From contig JAJZLX010000671.1 of assembly GCA_021850555.1 (NCBI GenBank), forward strand, positions 1 to 7,887: DNA of 7,887 bases, written 5' to 3'. This document shows, piece after piece, positions 1 to 7,658 of this stretch (positions are counted from its first letter, which is position 1; every line of letters begins with the position of its first letter). A model generated the notes under the pieces. That model was not told the DNA's origin. It saw only the letters and a list, made by a program, of their open reading frames with translations, and did no database searches. Source of the stretch: Pseudomonadota bacterium (GTDB taxonomy: Bacteria > Pseudomonadota > Gammaproteobacteria > Steroidobacterales > Steroidobacteraceae). The translations under genes were made by a program, and so were the position numbers.

Positions 1-800
1 GCATGCGTCGGCTCGCTCCAGATGACTTCGTAGTCGCGCAGATCGGCCATGGTCATCTTGCCGCCATCGGCTCTCACCGCCGCAACCAGCGCCTCGGCCC
101 ATTCGCCGCGGTACATGTATTCGCGAATCCCCTCGGCGGCCGCCCGTCGCAAAGTCCTGGCGAGGGCCGGTTGCCTGAAATTCTCGCCCGCCTCGTAGGT
201 TGATCCGTTCGCCTTCGCGAAAACCCCGCGGGTATGAGGCAGCCGCGAGAGGACCGATGCACGAAACGCGTACTGTTGTGCGTGCCCCGCGGTCCAAGGA
301 AAGCCTTCCTCCGCGTAGCGGATGGCTGGATCGAAAATCGCCTGCAACGGCAGTTTGCCGAAGCGTCGGTGTGTGGCCGCGATGCCGGCCATGAAGCCAG
401 GCGTCAGCGCAGTTTTGCCGCTCGCTTCATATTGAAATGCGCTCAGTCCTCCCTTGCCGAGATCTCCCAGGTTGGGACCGGGAATTCCCACAGGGTCATC
501 CTCCGCCTGTATCGTGTTGAAGCCGGCATTGAGGTTGTGCAGCTTTCCCGTCGAGGCCTCGAAATACACCATGGTGTAGATGCCCGCGTAGCTCACCCAC
601 GAGCCGGCCGCGAGACAGATCTGAGTGAGCGCAGTGGCCGCAGCAGCGTCAGCCGCGCTGCCTCCCTGACGCAGCATTTCCACACCCGCCTCGACTGCCG
701 CGCTGCCCGTCGTGCCCGTCACCATGCCTCGGCTGGCAGTGACTTCCGTGGGGTTGAGCTTTCCCAGGGTCTCATACAGCGCATCGCGATTCTCGCTCAT
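1..800 (-). CDS. Gamma-glutamyltransferase-like Ntn-hydrolase, 3' end cut by window edge
   Basis: The frame is open from ATG at 800 to the left edge: 266 residues, C-terminal part missing. The start is firm: AGGAG lies at 810-814, nine bases upstream, and an in-frame TGA sits at 807-809. Family match: an N-terminal glycine/alanine-rich helix region typical of GGT (GGSAADAAAATALTQ, residues 46-60), a TPGFMAGI block at 133-140, RFGKLP at 146-151, and EYMYRGEW followed by GGKMTMADLRDYEV near 227-259. The catalytic Thr region would lie beyond the edge, so activity cannot be judged. The mature start shows no signal peptide, unlike classical periplasmic GGT, which suggests a cytoplasmic enzyme. The Arg of the usual RETAP/REMAP glutamate-binding loop is absent; NLNAGFN stands at that position (about 89-95). 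It resembles the broken copy at 3963-5364 more than the copy at 874-2574: about 21 of 38 residues are identical across the EYMY..WSEP block. It lies 73 bp downstream of the 874-2574 gene. Substrate unknown; GGT-superfamily membership is secure. Confidence 0.9.
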   Translation of the reverse strand, partial: MSENRDALYETLGKLNPTEVTASRGMVTGTTGSAAVEAGVEMLRQGGSAADAAAATALTQICLAAGSWVSYAGIYTMVYFEASTGKLHNLNAGFNTIQAEDDPVGIPGPNLGDLGKGGLSAFQYEASGKTALTPGFMAGIAATHRRFGKLPLQAIFDPAIRYAEEGFPWTAGHAQQYAFRASVLSRLPHTRGVFAKANGSTYEAGENFRQPALARTLRRAAAEGIREYMYRGEWAEALVAAVRADGGKMTMADLRDYEVIWSEPTH

Positions 801-809
801 CGTTTGTCA

Positions 810-814
810 CTCCT
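810..814 (-). promoter_or_regulatory. Ribosome binding site of the GGT-like gene starting at 800
   Basis: AGGAG on the minus strand, nine bases before the ATG at 800. Together with the in-frame TGA at 807-809 it fixes this start. It is the clearest Shine-Dalgarno sequence in the window. Confidence 0.75.
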
Positions 815-873
815 ATCCAAGCTGATCCGCGTCCGTCCATCCGCTTCCCTGATCGGCACCTGCAGCTGCCTTC

Positions 874-2574
874 TCAACGCAGCCCGTCGGCAACAGCGCA
901 ACGGCGCGGATCGGCCACAGCCGTGTAGGTCCCAGACCCCTCGTCCCTCGCAATGACGGAAAAAGACCCCATGTGGTAGTCATAGCTCGGTGTGACCGCA
1001 ACCCGGACCCCGAGTCGATGCAGATCCTCGACGACTCCCGGCGCCAGTCGATCCTCGATTGTGACGGAGCGTCCTTCGCTCATTGGAAGCATCCGGGGCG
1101 ATTCGACTGCCACTTGCGGATCGAGCTTTAAATCGAGCGCGTACGCGAGAACCTGCGGCACCGTGCAGTAGACATTTCCCGGTGATCCGGCGGAAAGCAC
1201 GGGTCTTCCCTCTTTCATCACAATGGTGTTGCCAATGATGCATCGTGCTTTGGCACCCTTGACGAGCGTGGCATCCATCGGGCTCGTCAGGGCTCCGAAA
1301 GTCGAATGGCTGCCGACCATAGGCACCCCGCCAATCACCATGCCGGGAATGCCGGATCCCTGCAGCGTATTCATCATCTGCACCCAGTTGCCTTTGGAAT
1401 CGACGACCGCCAGCTCGCAGGAGCCTGACGGCTGATCCGAGTGGGATTTCGCGAGGCGCGGCTTCCCGTTTGCCCCGCCGAAAGCAGACATGAAATCGCC
1501 CGCCGCGCCGGAGTCACCCGCGAGTCGAATGTGCTCGGTAAGATCAACCTTCGGGCGACTCTTGCGAATCATCTTCGCAAGATGGGCGTGGTAGCCCTCA
1601 TCCAGCAGCTCCTCGCGCGGCACCCCGTATACCTCGTCATCCTGCGCATACTCCCAGTGGCGCCCACCTTGGCGCAACGCATGACCCATGGCCCAGATGT
1701 GCTCCGCCGAACCGGGTTTCATCTCCCGAATACCGAGGTGCTTCAAGACGCCGAGCACGATTGCGATGTAGATGCCCTGCGCCTGGGGCGGACCGAGGCT
1801 CACGATCTCGTATTCGTGATGCGGTATGCGCAAAGGCTCCACCCAGCGCGGCGGCGTCTCGGTCATGTGCTCGAGCGTGATCTTCCAACCCATCTCGTTG
1901 GCCTTTTCCACGAAGCGCTCGGCCCAGGGCCCGGTGATCATGTAATCGGGTCCTTGCCGTGCCACCCCGTCGAGGGTTTGCGCGAGCTTCCGGGGAACGA
2001 AGATTTCCCCAACGTTCGGGAAATAGCCATTCGGCTGGAAGAACTCGCGGCTTTCCGGAAAGTAAGTGATGAACTTGTCCGCGAAGATGTTGACGCCGTA
2101 CTCGAACGTCGAAACCGGATGGCCCTCTTCGGCCCAGCGTACCGCTGGAGCGCAGAGCTCCGCCCAGGGACGCGAGCCGAACCTCTCGTGGATCGCCTTC
2201 AGTCCCGGCATGAAACCCGGGATGATGGCCGAGGGCGGCATCGCCGCGTAAGGACCGGTGCCCGCCGGGACGGGCTTGAAGGGAGGCAGGCCGGACGGGA
2301 ATCCTCCGAGACTGTCCAACTGGTGCACCTTGCCCGTGCCGGCCTCGTAATAGAGAAACGTCACGAGTCCGGCGTGATTCGTCATGAACGGCTCCACCGC
2401 GGCCTGGACCATGCAGCCCGCGATACCCGCATCGGCGGCGTTTCCCCCGAACTTGAGAACCTCGACCATCGTCTCGGTGACGATCGCGGAGTCTGTCGTG
2501 ACGGCCGCCTTGACCCCCGTGACCGGACGCTTCGGACCGGGATTGACCAGGTATCGCGAAAGATCTCGATTCAT
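874..2574 (-). CDS. Gamma-glutamyltransferase-like Ntn-hydrolase, full length (566 aa)
   Basis: Full-length GGT-superfamily protein, close to the usual 550-600 residues. Start: ATG at 2574, because GAGGAA lies just upstream (2579-2584) and the codon overlaps the transporter stop as ATGA; the frame stays open to 2697, but that adds 41 Arg/His-rich residues unlike the family. No signal peptide, so probably cytoplasmic. Motifs: FGGNAADAGIAG (42-53), EPFMTNHAGLVTFLYYE (61-77), IIPGFMPGLKAIHERFG (117-133), ITGPWAERF (213-221), and GSCELAVVDSKGNWVQ (384-399), which aligns with the classical TTHYSVVDKDGN nucleophile region. The expected catalytic Thr is Ser385; cleavage there would give subunits of 384 and 182 residues, near the usual sizes. 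Other glutamate-contacting positions also differ: the REMAP-loop Arg is replaced (DSLGGFP, 87-93), the Ser-Ser pair reads Cys-Ile (445-446), and GSPGG reads GSPGN (463-467). Ser nucleophiles occur in other Ntn hydrolases such as penicillin acylase. It is probably an amidase or acylase of unknown substrate rather than a true GGT. Confidence 0.9.
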   Translation of the reverse strand: MNRDLSRYLVNPGPKRPVTGVKAAVTTDSAIVTETMVEVLKFGGNAADAGIAGCMVQAAVEPFMTNHAGLVTFLYYEAGTGKVHQLDSLGGFPSGLPPFKPVPAGTGPYAAMPPSAIIPGFMPGLKAIHERFGSRPWAELCAPAVRWAEEGHPVSTFEYGVNIFADKFITYFPESREFFQPNGYFPNVGEIFVPRKLAQTLDGVARQGPDYMITGPWAERFVEKANEMGWKITLEHMTETPPRWVEPLRIPHHEYEIVSLGPPQAQGIYIAIVLGVLKHLGIREMKPGSAEHIWAMGHALRQGGRHWEYAQDDEVYGVPREELLDEGYHAHLAKMIRKSRPKVDLTEHIRLAGDSGAAGDFMSAFGGANGKPRLAKSHSDQPSGSCELAVVDSKGNWVQMMNTLQGSGIPGMVIGGVPMVGSHSTFGALTSPMDATLVKGAKARCIIGNTIVMKEGRPVLSAGSPGNVYCTVPQVLAYALDLKLDPQVAVESPRMLPMSEGRSVTIEDRLAPGVVEDLHRLGVRVAVTPSYDYHMGSFSVIARDEGSGTYTAVADPRRCAVADGLR

Positions 2575-3926
2575 GCTGTTCCTCGATCGCAGGATGGGAT
2601 GGCGAGGCCCTCGGCCTCGGCGACGTCCGCTTTGATAGTGCGGATGGCGAGCAGAAAGTGAATGATGCCCATCACGTAAGTCACATTGAGCAGACACAGG
2701 CTGATTCCGAGCGAGCGAGCGCCAAAGCGCGGGGCGAGCAGATCGCTCAAAAGGCCCGCCACGTAAGGCCCGGCGCTCAGTCCGATGACACTGGTGATCA
2801 CACTGGCAACCGCCGCCGCGAGCGCGCGCAGGTTCGATCCCGCCAGGCTCTGTACAACGGCATAGAGGGGCGCAACCCAGACGCCCCCGAGCAATGTGGT
2901 TCCGAGCGTCAGCCCCATCGCGAGAGCGAAATTGCGCGTAAGGTACGTCACGATGGCCGGGGGCACCATGAGCGCGAAGGCCGCCACCAGAATCCAGACC
3001 GGGGCGGCATAGTGCTTGCGCCGCAGGAACCAGTCATTGAGCACACCGCCCAGGAAGATCGAAACCAGCGTGCCTGGGCCGACAGCCGCGGAATAGTACG
3101 CACCCACTTGCCCGGTAGAGAAGTGATACGTTCGCATGAGGAACGCGGGCGTCCAGGTGCTCTGGGCGTAGGCGCCAATGCATACGAGGGCAAGCCCGAT
3201 ACACAGATGGACGAACGAGCGCCGCCCAGCCAGGATGCGCAGCGATGTAGCGAGGCTCGCATTATCGGTGCTGGCGTCCCCGATTGCGGCGAGTCCGCCG
3301 CGCTTGGGCTCCCGTACGGTCAACCAGAGAAGCACCGCCAGCACCAGCCCCGGAGCGCCGGAGAGAAGGAATGCGCCCCGCCAGCCCAGCCAGTCATTGA
3401 GCATGCCGCCGCCGGCCAGGGCGAACGTCAACCCAATGCCTCCGCAGACGCCGATGACCGAGAGTGCGGTGCCCCGTCGCTGCACGGGGAAGTAGTCCGA
3501 GACCAGCGCCTGGATCGACGGAAATGCCCCCGCCTCCCCCAATGCCACTCCCGAGCGGGCCAGTGCCATCGTGGCGAAGCTCACCGCTCTGGAGGTCGCC
3601 ACGGTCATCACCGACCATACAAAGACACCCGCCGTGAGTATCCGCACCCTACCGTAGCGATCGGCCAGTCGGGCGAGCGGTATGCCGCACACCCCATACG
3701 CGAAGGCGAATGCGACACCGCTGAGAAGGCCAATCTGGGCGTCATCGAGATGCAGCCCACGCTCGATTGGCTCGATGAGGATACTGATCAGGCTGCGGTC
3801 GTAGTAATCGAAGACGGTGACGATCCCGAGGATCGCAAGAACATACAGCGAATACCCGTGACTCCCGGCGGCCTGTTGCGGCGGCTCCGCGGTAGCTTCG
3901 AATTGCCGCTTTACCACTGAATTCAC
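2571..3926 (-). CDS. Spinster-like major facilitator superfamily transporter (451 aa)
   Basis: Inner-membrane secondary transporter with about 12 predicted membrane segments. Visible features in order: a polar N-terminus (1-24); first helix YVLAILGIVTVF followed by DYYDRS (28-45), the acidic-Asp-Arg signature after helix 1; a helix 2-3 loop GIPLARLADRYGRVRIL (81-97), the MFS motif A; RSGVALGEAGAFPSIQALVS (124-143) followed by DYFPVQRRGTALSV, typical of spinster-like carriers; a central polar linker (about 205-235); and GGVLNDWFLRRKH (293-305), the second-half counterpart of motif A. The start is GTG at 3926, with only a weak AGG seven bases upstream; an in-frame stop upstream and no ATG nearby leave GTG as the best choice, though GTG at 3917 is possible. 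It starts 36 bp after the broken GGT-like gene and its TGA overlaps the next ATG, implying translational coupling with that enzyme. By context it probably imports the enzyme's substrate or exports a product. The family is clear; the cargo cannot be read from sequence. Confidence 0.93.
   Translation of the reverse strand: MNSVVKRQFEATAEPPQQAAGSHGYSLYVLAILGIVTVFDYYDRSLISILIEPIERGLHLDDAQIGLLSGVAFAFAYGVCGIPLARLADRYGRVRILTAGVFVWSVMTVATSRAVSFATMALARSGVALGEAGAFPSIQALVSDYFPVQRRGTALSVIGVCGGIGLTFALAGGGMLNDWLGWRGAFLLSGAPGLVLAVLLWLTVREPKRGGLAAIGDASTDNASLATSLRILAGRRSFVHLCIGLALVCIGAYAQSTWTPAFLMRTYHFSTGQVGAYYSAAVGPGTLVSIFLGGVLNDWFLRRKHYAAPVWILVAAFALMVPPAIVTYLTRNFALAMGLTLGTTLLGGVWVAPLYAVVQSLAGSNLRALAAAVASVITSVIGLSAGPYVAGLLSDLLAPRFGARSLGISLCLLNVTYVMGIIHFLLAIRTIKADVAEAEGLAIPSCDRGTA
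2579..2584 (-). promoter_or_regulatory. Ribosome binding site of the GGT-like gene starting at 2574
   Basis: GAGGAA lies inside the last codons of the transporter gene, with four bases between it and the ATG (six counted from GAGG). It supports the ATGA-overlap start at 2574 over the longer frame beginning at 2697. Confidence 0.6.
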
Positions 3927-3962
3927 GCTAATGCCTGACGTTGCAATACTTCATACCCGGCA

Positions 3963-5364
3963 TCAGTTGCTTCCGGCAAACACCATGACACCGGACACTT
4001 CCATGGTTGATGCCACATGTGTCTTGGGATCGATCACCGCAGCCGCCAGGCTTCCGCGCAGCATCGCAGCCTGCCCTGCGGCCACGTCGACGACCGACGC
4101 ACCGAGGGCCTTCACGCTTGCGATAAACTTCTCAGGATATCCACACGCCGGAACATTTACCTTGCGCGCATTGAGCGGCAACCCTGCCTGTGCAAAATTA
4201 TCCAGTGCGGGGGGCACGGCCAGCGCGCTCGCGAGCGTCTGCTTCTGAGCAATGACGCTGAAGACTGTCGCGATCGTCTGCGCCGTCAGCAAGCAGCCGA
4301 TCGACGCGGTGGCGAGGACCGGCTGGGAGCCCTCGAAGGTGAGCGTACAGGCGATGGGATCGGGAACTCTGCTTCCTGGTTTCAACCGCGCGCGGAGATT
4401 CTGCTGGAATCCCGCCGAGTCGGGAAGGGGAATGCCTTCCACCACGATTCCGGTATCCCCCCACACGACGGCGTTGATCGTGTGCGTCATGACCGCGATG
4501 TCTCCGCCCATGTCCGAGACGACGATGAAATTCGAGTTCTGCGGAGTCATTTTCTGCAAAGGGACATACAGGTGCTCCAAAATCGACGCCACAGCCCCGG
4601 CAAAGCCCTTACGGCGTTGCGCCGAGCGCGAAATGCCTATCCGCTGGGACCACAGGAAGGCGGCGACACTCGGGGACAATCGCGACGCCTCTGACACCAG
4701 GGGGTCGACGCGCGAGAGATCGCGGAAGCTCCGCGGCTCGCTCCAATAGGGACCGCGGTGCTTCAGCTTCAAAGCTGGCGCGCTACTGAGCCCCTTCTGA
4801 ACCTGATACACGGCATCGCTGGGTCGCCCGCTCACATAGAGCGTATGGCCCAGAAACTGCTCGCTGTAGGGTGATCTCCACAGAACGCGGTACGCTCGCA
4901 TATCGCCTAGAGTCGCCTTGCCGCCGGCCTTGCGAACGGCTGCGACGAACACCCTCCCCCACGGTCCCGTATACATATACTCAGCGCCGCGCTCGGCGAC
5001 TTCCCTCAGAGTATGCGCGAGTTGCATCTGCGCGAACTTGTCGCCGACCCTCGGCATCGCATCGCCTCCCTGGCGCAGGAACCGCCTTCCCGCGGGGGTG
5101 CCGGAAAGGTACTTTTGCCGCATCTTGAAGAAGCTGTCCAAAATGGGAGACACCGTCACCCCATGCCCCGCGTACCAGATTGCCGGCTGGAACAGCACCC
5201 GGAATGGCAACTTCCCGAAGCGATCATGCAACGCCTGAATACCGGCCTTGAATCCCGGCACCAGCGTCTGGCGCCCAAGGGCGCCCTCCGACGGTCGGCT
5301 TCGGACCAAAATAGAGCGGCCCGAGATCTCCCACCGGGATGATCCTCGGCTCGGTTTCACCCAT
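3963..5364 (-). pseudogene. Gamma-glutamyltransferase-like gene, 5'-truncated and frameshifted (probable pseudogene)
   Basis: From about 5280 to the stop at 3963 one frame encodes a GGT-like protein: LVPGFKAGIQALHDRFGKLP, AEYMYTGPWGRVFVAAV, GGKATLGDMRAYRVLW, DIAVMTHTIN and a family-like C-terminus. Read from GTG at 5360 this frame gives 465 residues, but its first ~30 look non-homologous. The homologous front (GETEPRIIPVGDLGPLYFG) lies in another frame, starting at ATG 5364. Collapsing a 10-bp repeat at 5270-5286 rejoins the two frames as PTVGGRQTLVPGF, giving 463 residues and matching the copy at 1-800 without a gap. Even then about 100 N-terminal residues (the GGSAADA region) are missing, and the relic begins 26 bp after the receptor stop. 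There is no convincing ribosome site. At the nucleophile position the residues are N-S-N-F-I-V-V (Asn codon 4536-4538) where classical GGT has T-T-H; the part after it would be 191 residues, close to a normal small subunit. Either decayed or affected by a cloning or sequencing error. GGT-like origin is secure; non-function is inferred. Confidence 0.75.
5270..5286. repeat. 10-bp tandem repeat (1.7 copies) causing the frameshift
   Basis: The plus strand reads GGCGCCCAAG then GGCGCCC: a 10-base unit followed by seven bases of a second copy. Ten bases shift the frame by +1, which is exactly the shift between the two halves of the GGT-like gene here. Removing one unit restores a continuous GGT-like reading through GGRQTLVPGF. 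It is best read as a short slippage or tandem duplication. Confidence 0.8.
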
Positions 5365-5390
5365 TCTTTCGAACCACCACCGCGACGACC

Positions 5391-7658
5391 TCAAAACCGG
5401 GCCTCGAGCGAAAGTTGGTACGTCCGCGGCTGCAACGGAACACCGCTTCCATACACCGGATCGAACGGGTCTCCGGGAATGAGCTGCGTCAGACTGATGT
5501 TCGACAGGGCGTATTTGTCCAGCAGATTGGAGACGCGGAACATCAGACGATAGCGCCGCCATTGGAGGCCAGTGCGCAAGTCCACTTCCGAATACGCAGG
5601 AATGCGCGCATCGATGTAACTATTGACGCCCGAGAAGGAACTCGAGGCCGTCCCTTGGTAGTGGTAAGTGGCACCGACGATACCGACGACGCGGCCGAGC
5701 GGAGCCGAATAGTCCGCCGCCAGGGCCCCGCTCCACTTCGGTGTGTTCGGCAATGGGTCGCCGACCTGGGCACCCGCGTCGCTGTTTGCAGAGATGGAGT
5801 CGATACGCGTCTCGTCATACGCCGCATTGGCGCTGAGCACCAGTCCGTGCAGCGGCGCGTATTGACTCTGGAACTCGACCCCTTGTGAATGCGCGTTGCC
5901 GCCATTGCCTGTGACGGTGAGCCCGTTCACGAGCGCATTCAACTGAATGTTGCTCCAGTTCATGCGATAGACGTCCGCATCGGCCGACAGCCTTCCCTCG
6001 AGCCACGCGCCCTTCGCGCCGGCTTCGTAATCCCATACCGTGTCGGGACCGAACGATGACGGTACCCCCGCCGCAGCGCTGAATTGCGGACCGCCAGGAC
6101 GATAGCCACTCGCCGCGCGAAGATACGCAGTGAGCTCCGCCATGGGCCGCCATTTGACGGTCGCGAGATAGGTCGTATCGGAGTTCGCGGACCGCGAGCG
6201 CGAAACGCCCGCTCCCCCGGCCAGAAGTCCGCCGCCGTTGGTGGCGCCACTTTGCGAATTATGGCTCTCGCGGATGCCTGCAGTCGCATCCCATCGGCGC
6301 GCGAAATGCCACGTGACATCTCCGTACGCGGCGTATTCACGGTAATGGTTCGTGGTATCGCCCGTCAGGAGATCATACAATGGCACTGGCAGCGGAGCCC
6401 CGTTCAGCCCATCCACACCATTCATGACGAAGCCGTAGGTATCCCGCTCGTAGGTATAATACAAGCCCCCCAGGAAGCTGAACGCACCCATGCGGTTCGA
6501 ATTGAAACGCAGCTCCTCGGTGTATTTGTTCATCCGTGGCGCAATGTGGCCGAACACCGCCTCCGGCGATACGAAGCCCAGGATCGGACCGTAAAGCGTC
6601 GTGTAATCGAACACCTGGGCGGAGTTGTATCGCGCATAGCTGGTGGAGTCGGTGATCGTTCCGGCATCCAGGCGGTATGTGGCCGTCACGTTTCCGATCA
6701 GGAACGAGGTATCGATGTTCGTGTTCGTAAACGCAGAGTACTCGTATTTCCCCTCGAGCGGCTGCAGAGTCTGCGCATTCAGATCCGATCCCGCGAGAGA
6801 ATTGTTATGGATGTCCTGATAGGATGCATTGAAATCGATGTCGAGCCGTGCCGTGGGAGAGAACCGCAACGTCGCCGCACCGCCCTGCACCCGTGCCGTG
6901 TTGACGTTGTCTTGATGGGTCAGGACATTCGTCATGAACCCGGGATCCAGCCGGTCGAATGCGCTCAAGCGCAGCGCGAGCTCATGACCGATCAGCGGAA
7001 TATTGACCCAGCCGTGCACTCCGTAGCCATCGCCACCACCTGCCACCGCGGATCCCGATATGCCGGCCTCACCTGAGAAGCGCTTGAGGGAGGGCTTTGC
7101 CGTGACGATGCGGATCAGCCCTCCGAGCGAGCTTGCGCCGTAAAGAGTGCCTTGCGGTCCCTTGAGCACCTCGATGTTGCGGACATCGGTGAGATCCGGA
7201 TCGGGCATCACCAGGGTGCCCGGAAATCCGGCGCTGCTCGGCGTGAGCGGCGTTTCATCGATATAGACACCTACCGTGGAGGTTGTCTGCTCCGGCCCGG
7301 AATAGAGGCCACGGATGATCGGTACGCCAAGTCCTGTTCCGCCTTCGCTCGATATCTGCAGGCTCGGCACGTACTGCATGTAGTCATTGAAGCCCTTTAT
7401 TCCGAGCTCGCGGATTCTGGCGCTCGTGATCACGGTCAGGCCTACGGGAGTGTTCTGAAGGGTCTCGCGCTGCTTGGTCGCCGTCACGACCACTTGCTCG
7501 AGGGTGACCGGCGCAGCTTGCCGCGAGCTCCGGGCGGCCGTGCCGAGGGTGCTCGACTGGTTCCGGGCGGCGGCCCGTTCCAGCAGCGGCGGCACGAGCA
7601 GGCAGATGGCTCCCATGAGCGCCAGCTGCCTGGATCGGAACGTCAGGTACCTCGTCAT
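5391..7658 (-). CDS. TonB-dependent outer-membrane receptor (755 aa)
   Basis: Outer-membrane active transporter powered by TonB-ExbBD. The start chosen is ATG 7658: GGGGGA lies seven bases upstream and the product opens with a signal peptide (MTRYLTFRSR, then a hydrophobic run LALMGAICLLVPPLL, cleavage probably near residue 30). The frame stays open to 7715, but that would bury the signal peptide behind 19 residues. Domains: TonB box-like EQVVVTATK (54-62); plug domain about 55-190, with TPVGLTVITSARIRELGI, then NDYMQYVPSLQISS, IIRGLYSG, VGVYIDETPL and RNIEVLKGPQGTLYGASSLG (160-179); then a 22-strand-type beta barrel to the C-terminus, ending QLSLEARF with the terminal aromatic residue usual for outer-membrane barrels. 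A SusC-type or STN signalling domain is absent. No frameshift or missing block is visible. It is the first complete gene after the regulator fragment, and the broken GGT-like gene follows within 26 bp. By context it imports the compound handled by the MFS carrier and GGT-like enzymes. Ligand unknown; nothing marks it as a siderophore receptor. Confidence 0.95.
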   Translation of the reverse strand: MTRYLTFRSRQLALMGAICLLVPPLLERAAARNQSSTLGTAARSSRQAAPVTLEQVVVTATKQRETLQNTPVGLTVITSARIRELGIKGFNDYMQYVPSLQISSEGGTGLGVPIIRGLYSGPEQTTSTVGVYIDETPLTPSSAGFPGTLVMPDPDLTDVRNIEVLKGPQGTLYGASSLGGLIRIVTAKPSLKRFSGEAGISGSAVAGGGDGYGVHGWVNIPLIGHELALRLSAFDRLDPGFMTNVLTHQDNVNTARVQGGAATLRFSPTARLDIDFNASYQDIHNNSLAGSDLNAQTLQPLEGKYEYSAFTNTNIDTSFLIGNVTATYRLDAGTITDSTSYARYNSAQVFDYTTLYGPILGFVSPEAVFGHIAPRMNKYTEELRFNSNRMGAFSFLGGLYYTYERDTYGFVMNGVDGLNGAPLPVPLYDLLTGDTTNHYREYAAYGDVTWHFARRWDATAGIRESHNSQSGATNGGGLLAGGAGVSRSRSANSDTTYLATVKWRPMAELTAYLRAASGYRPGGPQFSAAAGVPSSFGPDTVWDYEAGAKGAWLEGRLSADADVYRMNWSNIQLNALVNGLTVTGNGGNAHSQGVEFQSQYAPLHGLVLSANAAYDETRIDSISANSDAGAQVGDPLPNTPKWSGALAADYSAPLGRVVGIVGATYHYQGTASSSFSGVNSYIDARIPAYSEVDLRTGLQWRRYRLMFRVSNLLDKYALSNISLTQLIPGDPFDPVYGSGVPLQPRTYQLSLEARF

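Noticed and set aside
855..870. Imperfect inverted repeat GGCACCTGCAGCTGCC just after the stop of the GGT-like gene at 874, as a terminator
   Set aside because: The stem has a mismatch and a short loop, and no T-run follows on the minus strand, so it is unlikely to end transcription; the next gene begins 73 bp downstream on the same strand.
234..956. Plus-strand frame of 240 codons
   Set aside because: It lies opposite the GGT-like gene at 1-800 and crosses its start and the intergenic gap. The product is Arg-rich without motifs, while the opposite strand has a ribosome site and conserved GGT blocks.
2575..2697. Longer N-terminus for the full-length GGT-like protein
   Set aside because: The extra 41 residues are Arg/His-rich, overlap the transporter C-terminus and match nothing in the family. 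The ribosome site and ATGA overlap favour 2574.
1441..3920. Two long plus-strand open frames (1441-2661 and 2658-3920), nearly end to end
   Set aside because: They are antisense to the GGT-like gene and the MFS gene, rich in Arg, His, Glu and Gly with no recognisable domain. This is the usual by-product of codon bias in GC-rich genes; the minus-strand proteins carry clear family motifs.
5224..5562. Minus-strand frame of 112 codons across the receptor/GGT junction as a separate small gene
   Set aside because: Its upstream half is a shadow of the receptor C-terminus. Only the part after ATG 5364 is meaningful, and that is the relic front of the broken GGT-like gene.
6084..7076. Plus-strand frame of 330 codons
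   Set aside because: It is antisense to the barrel and plug of the receptor, with no family resemblance and no convincing start signal.
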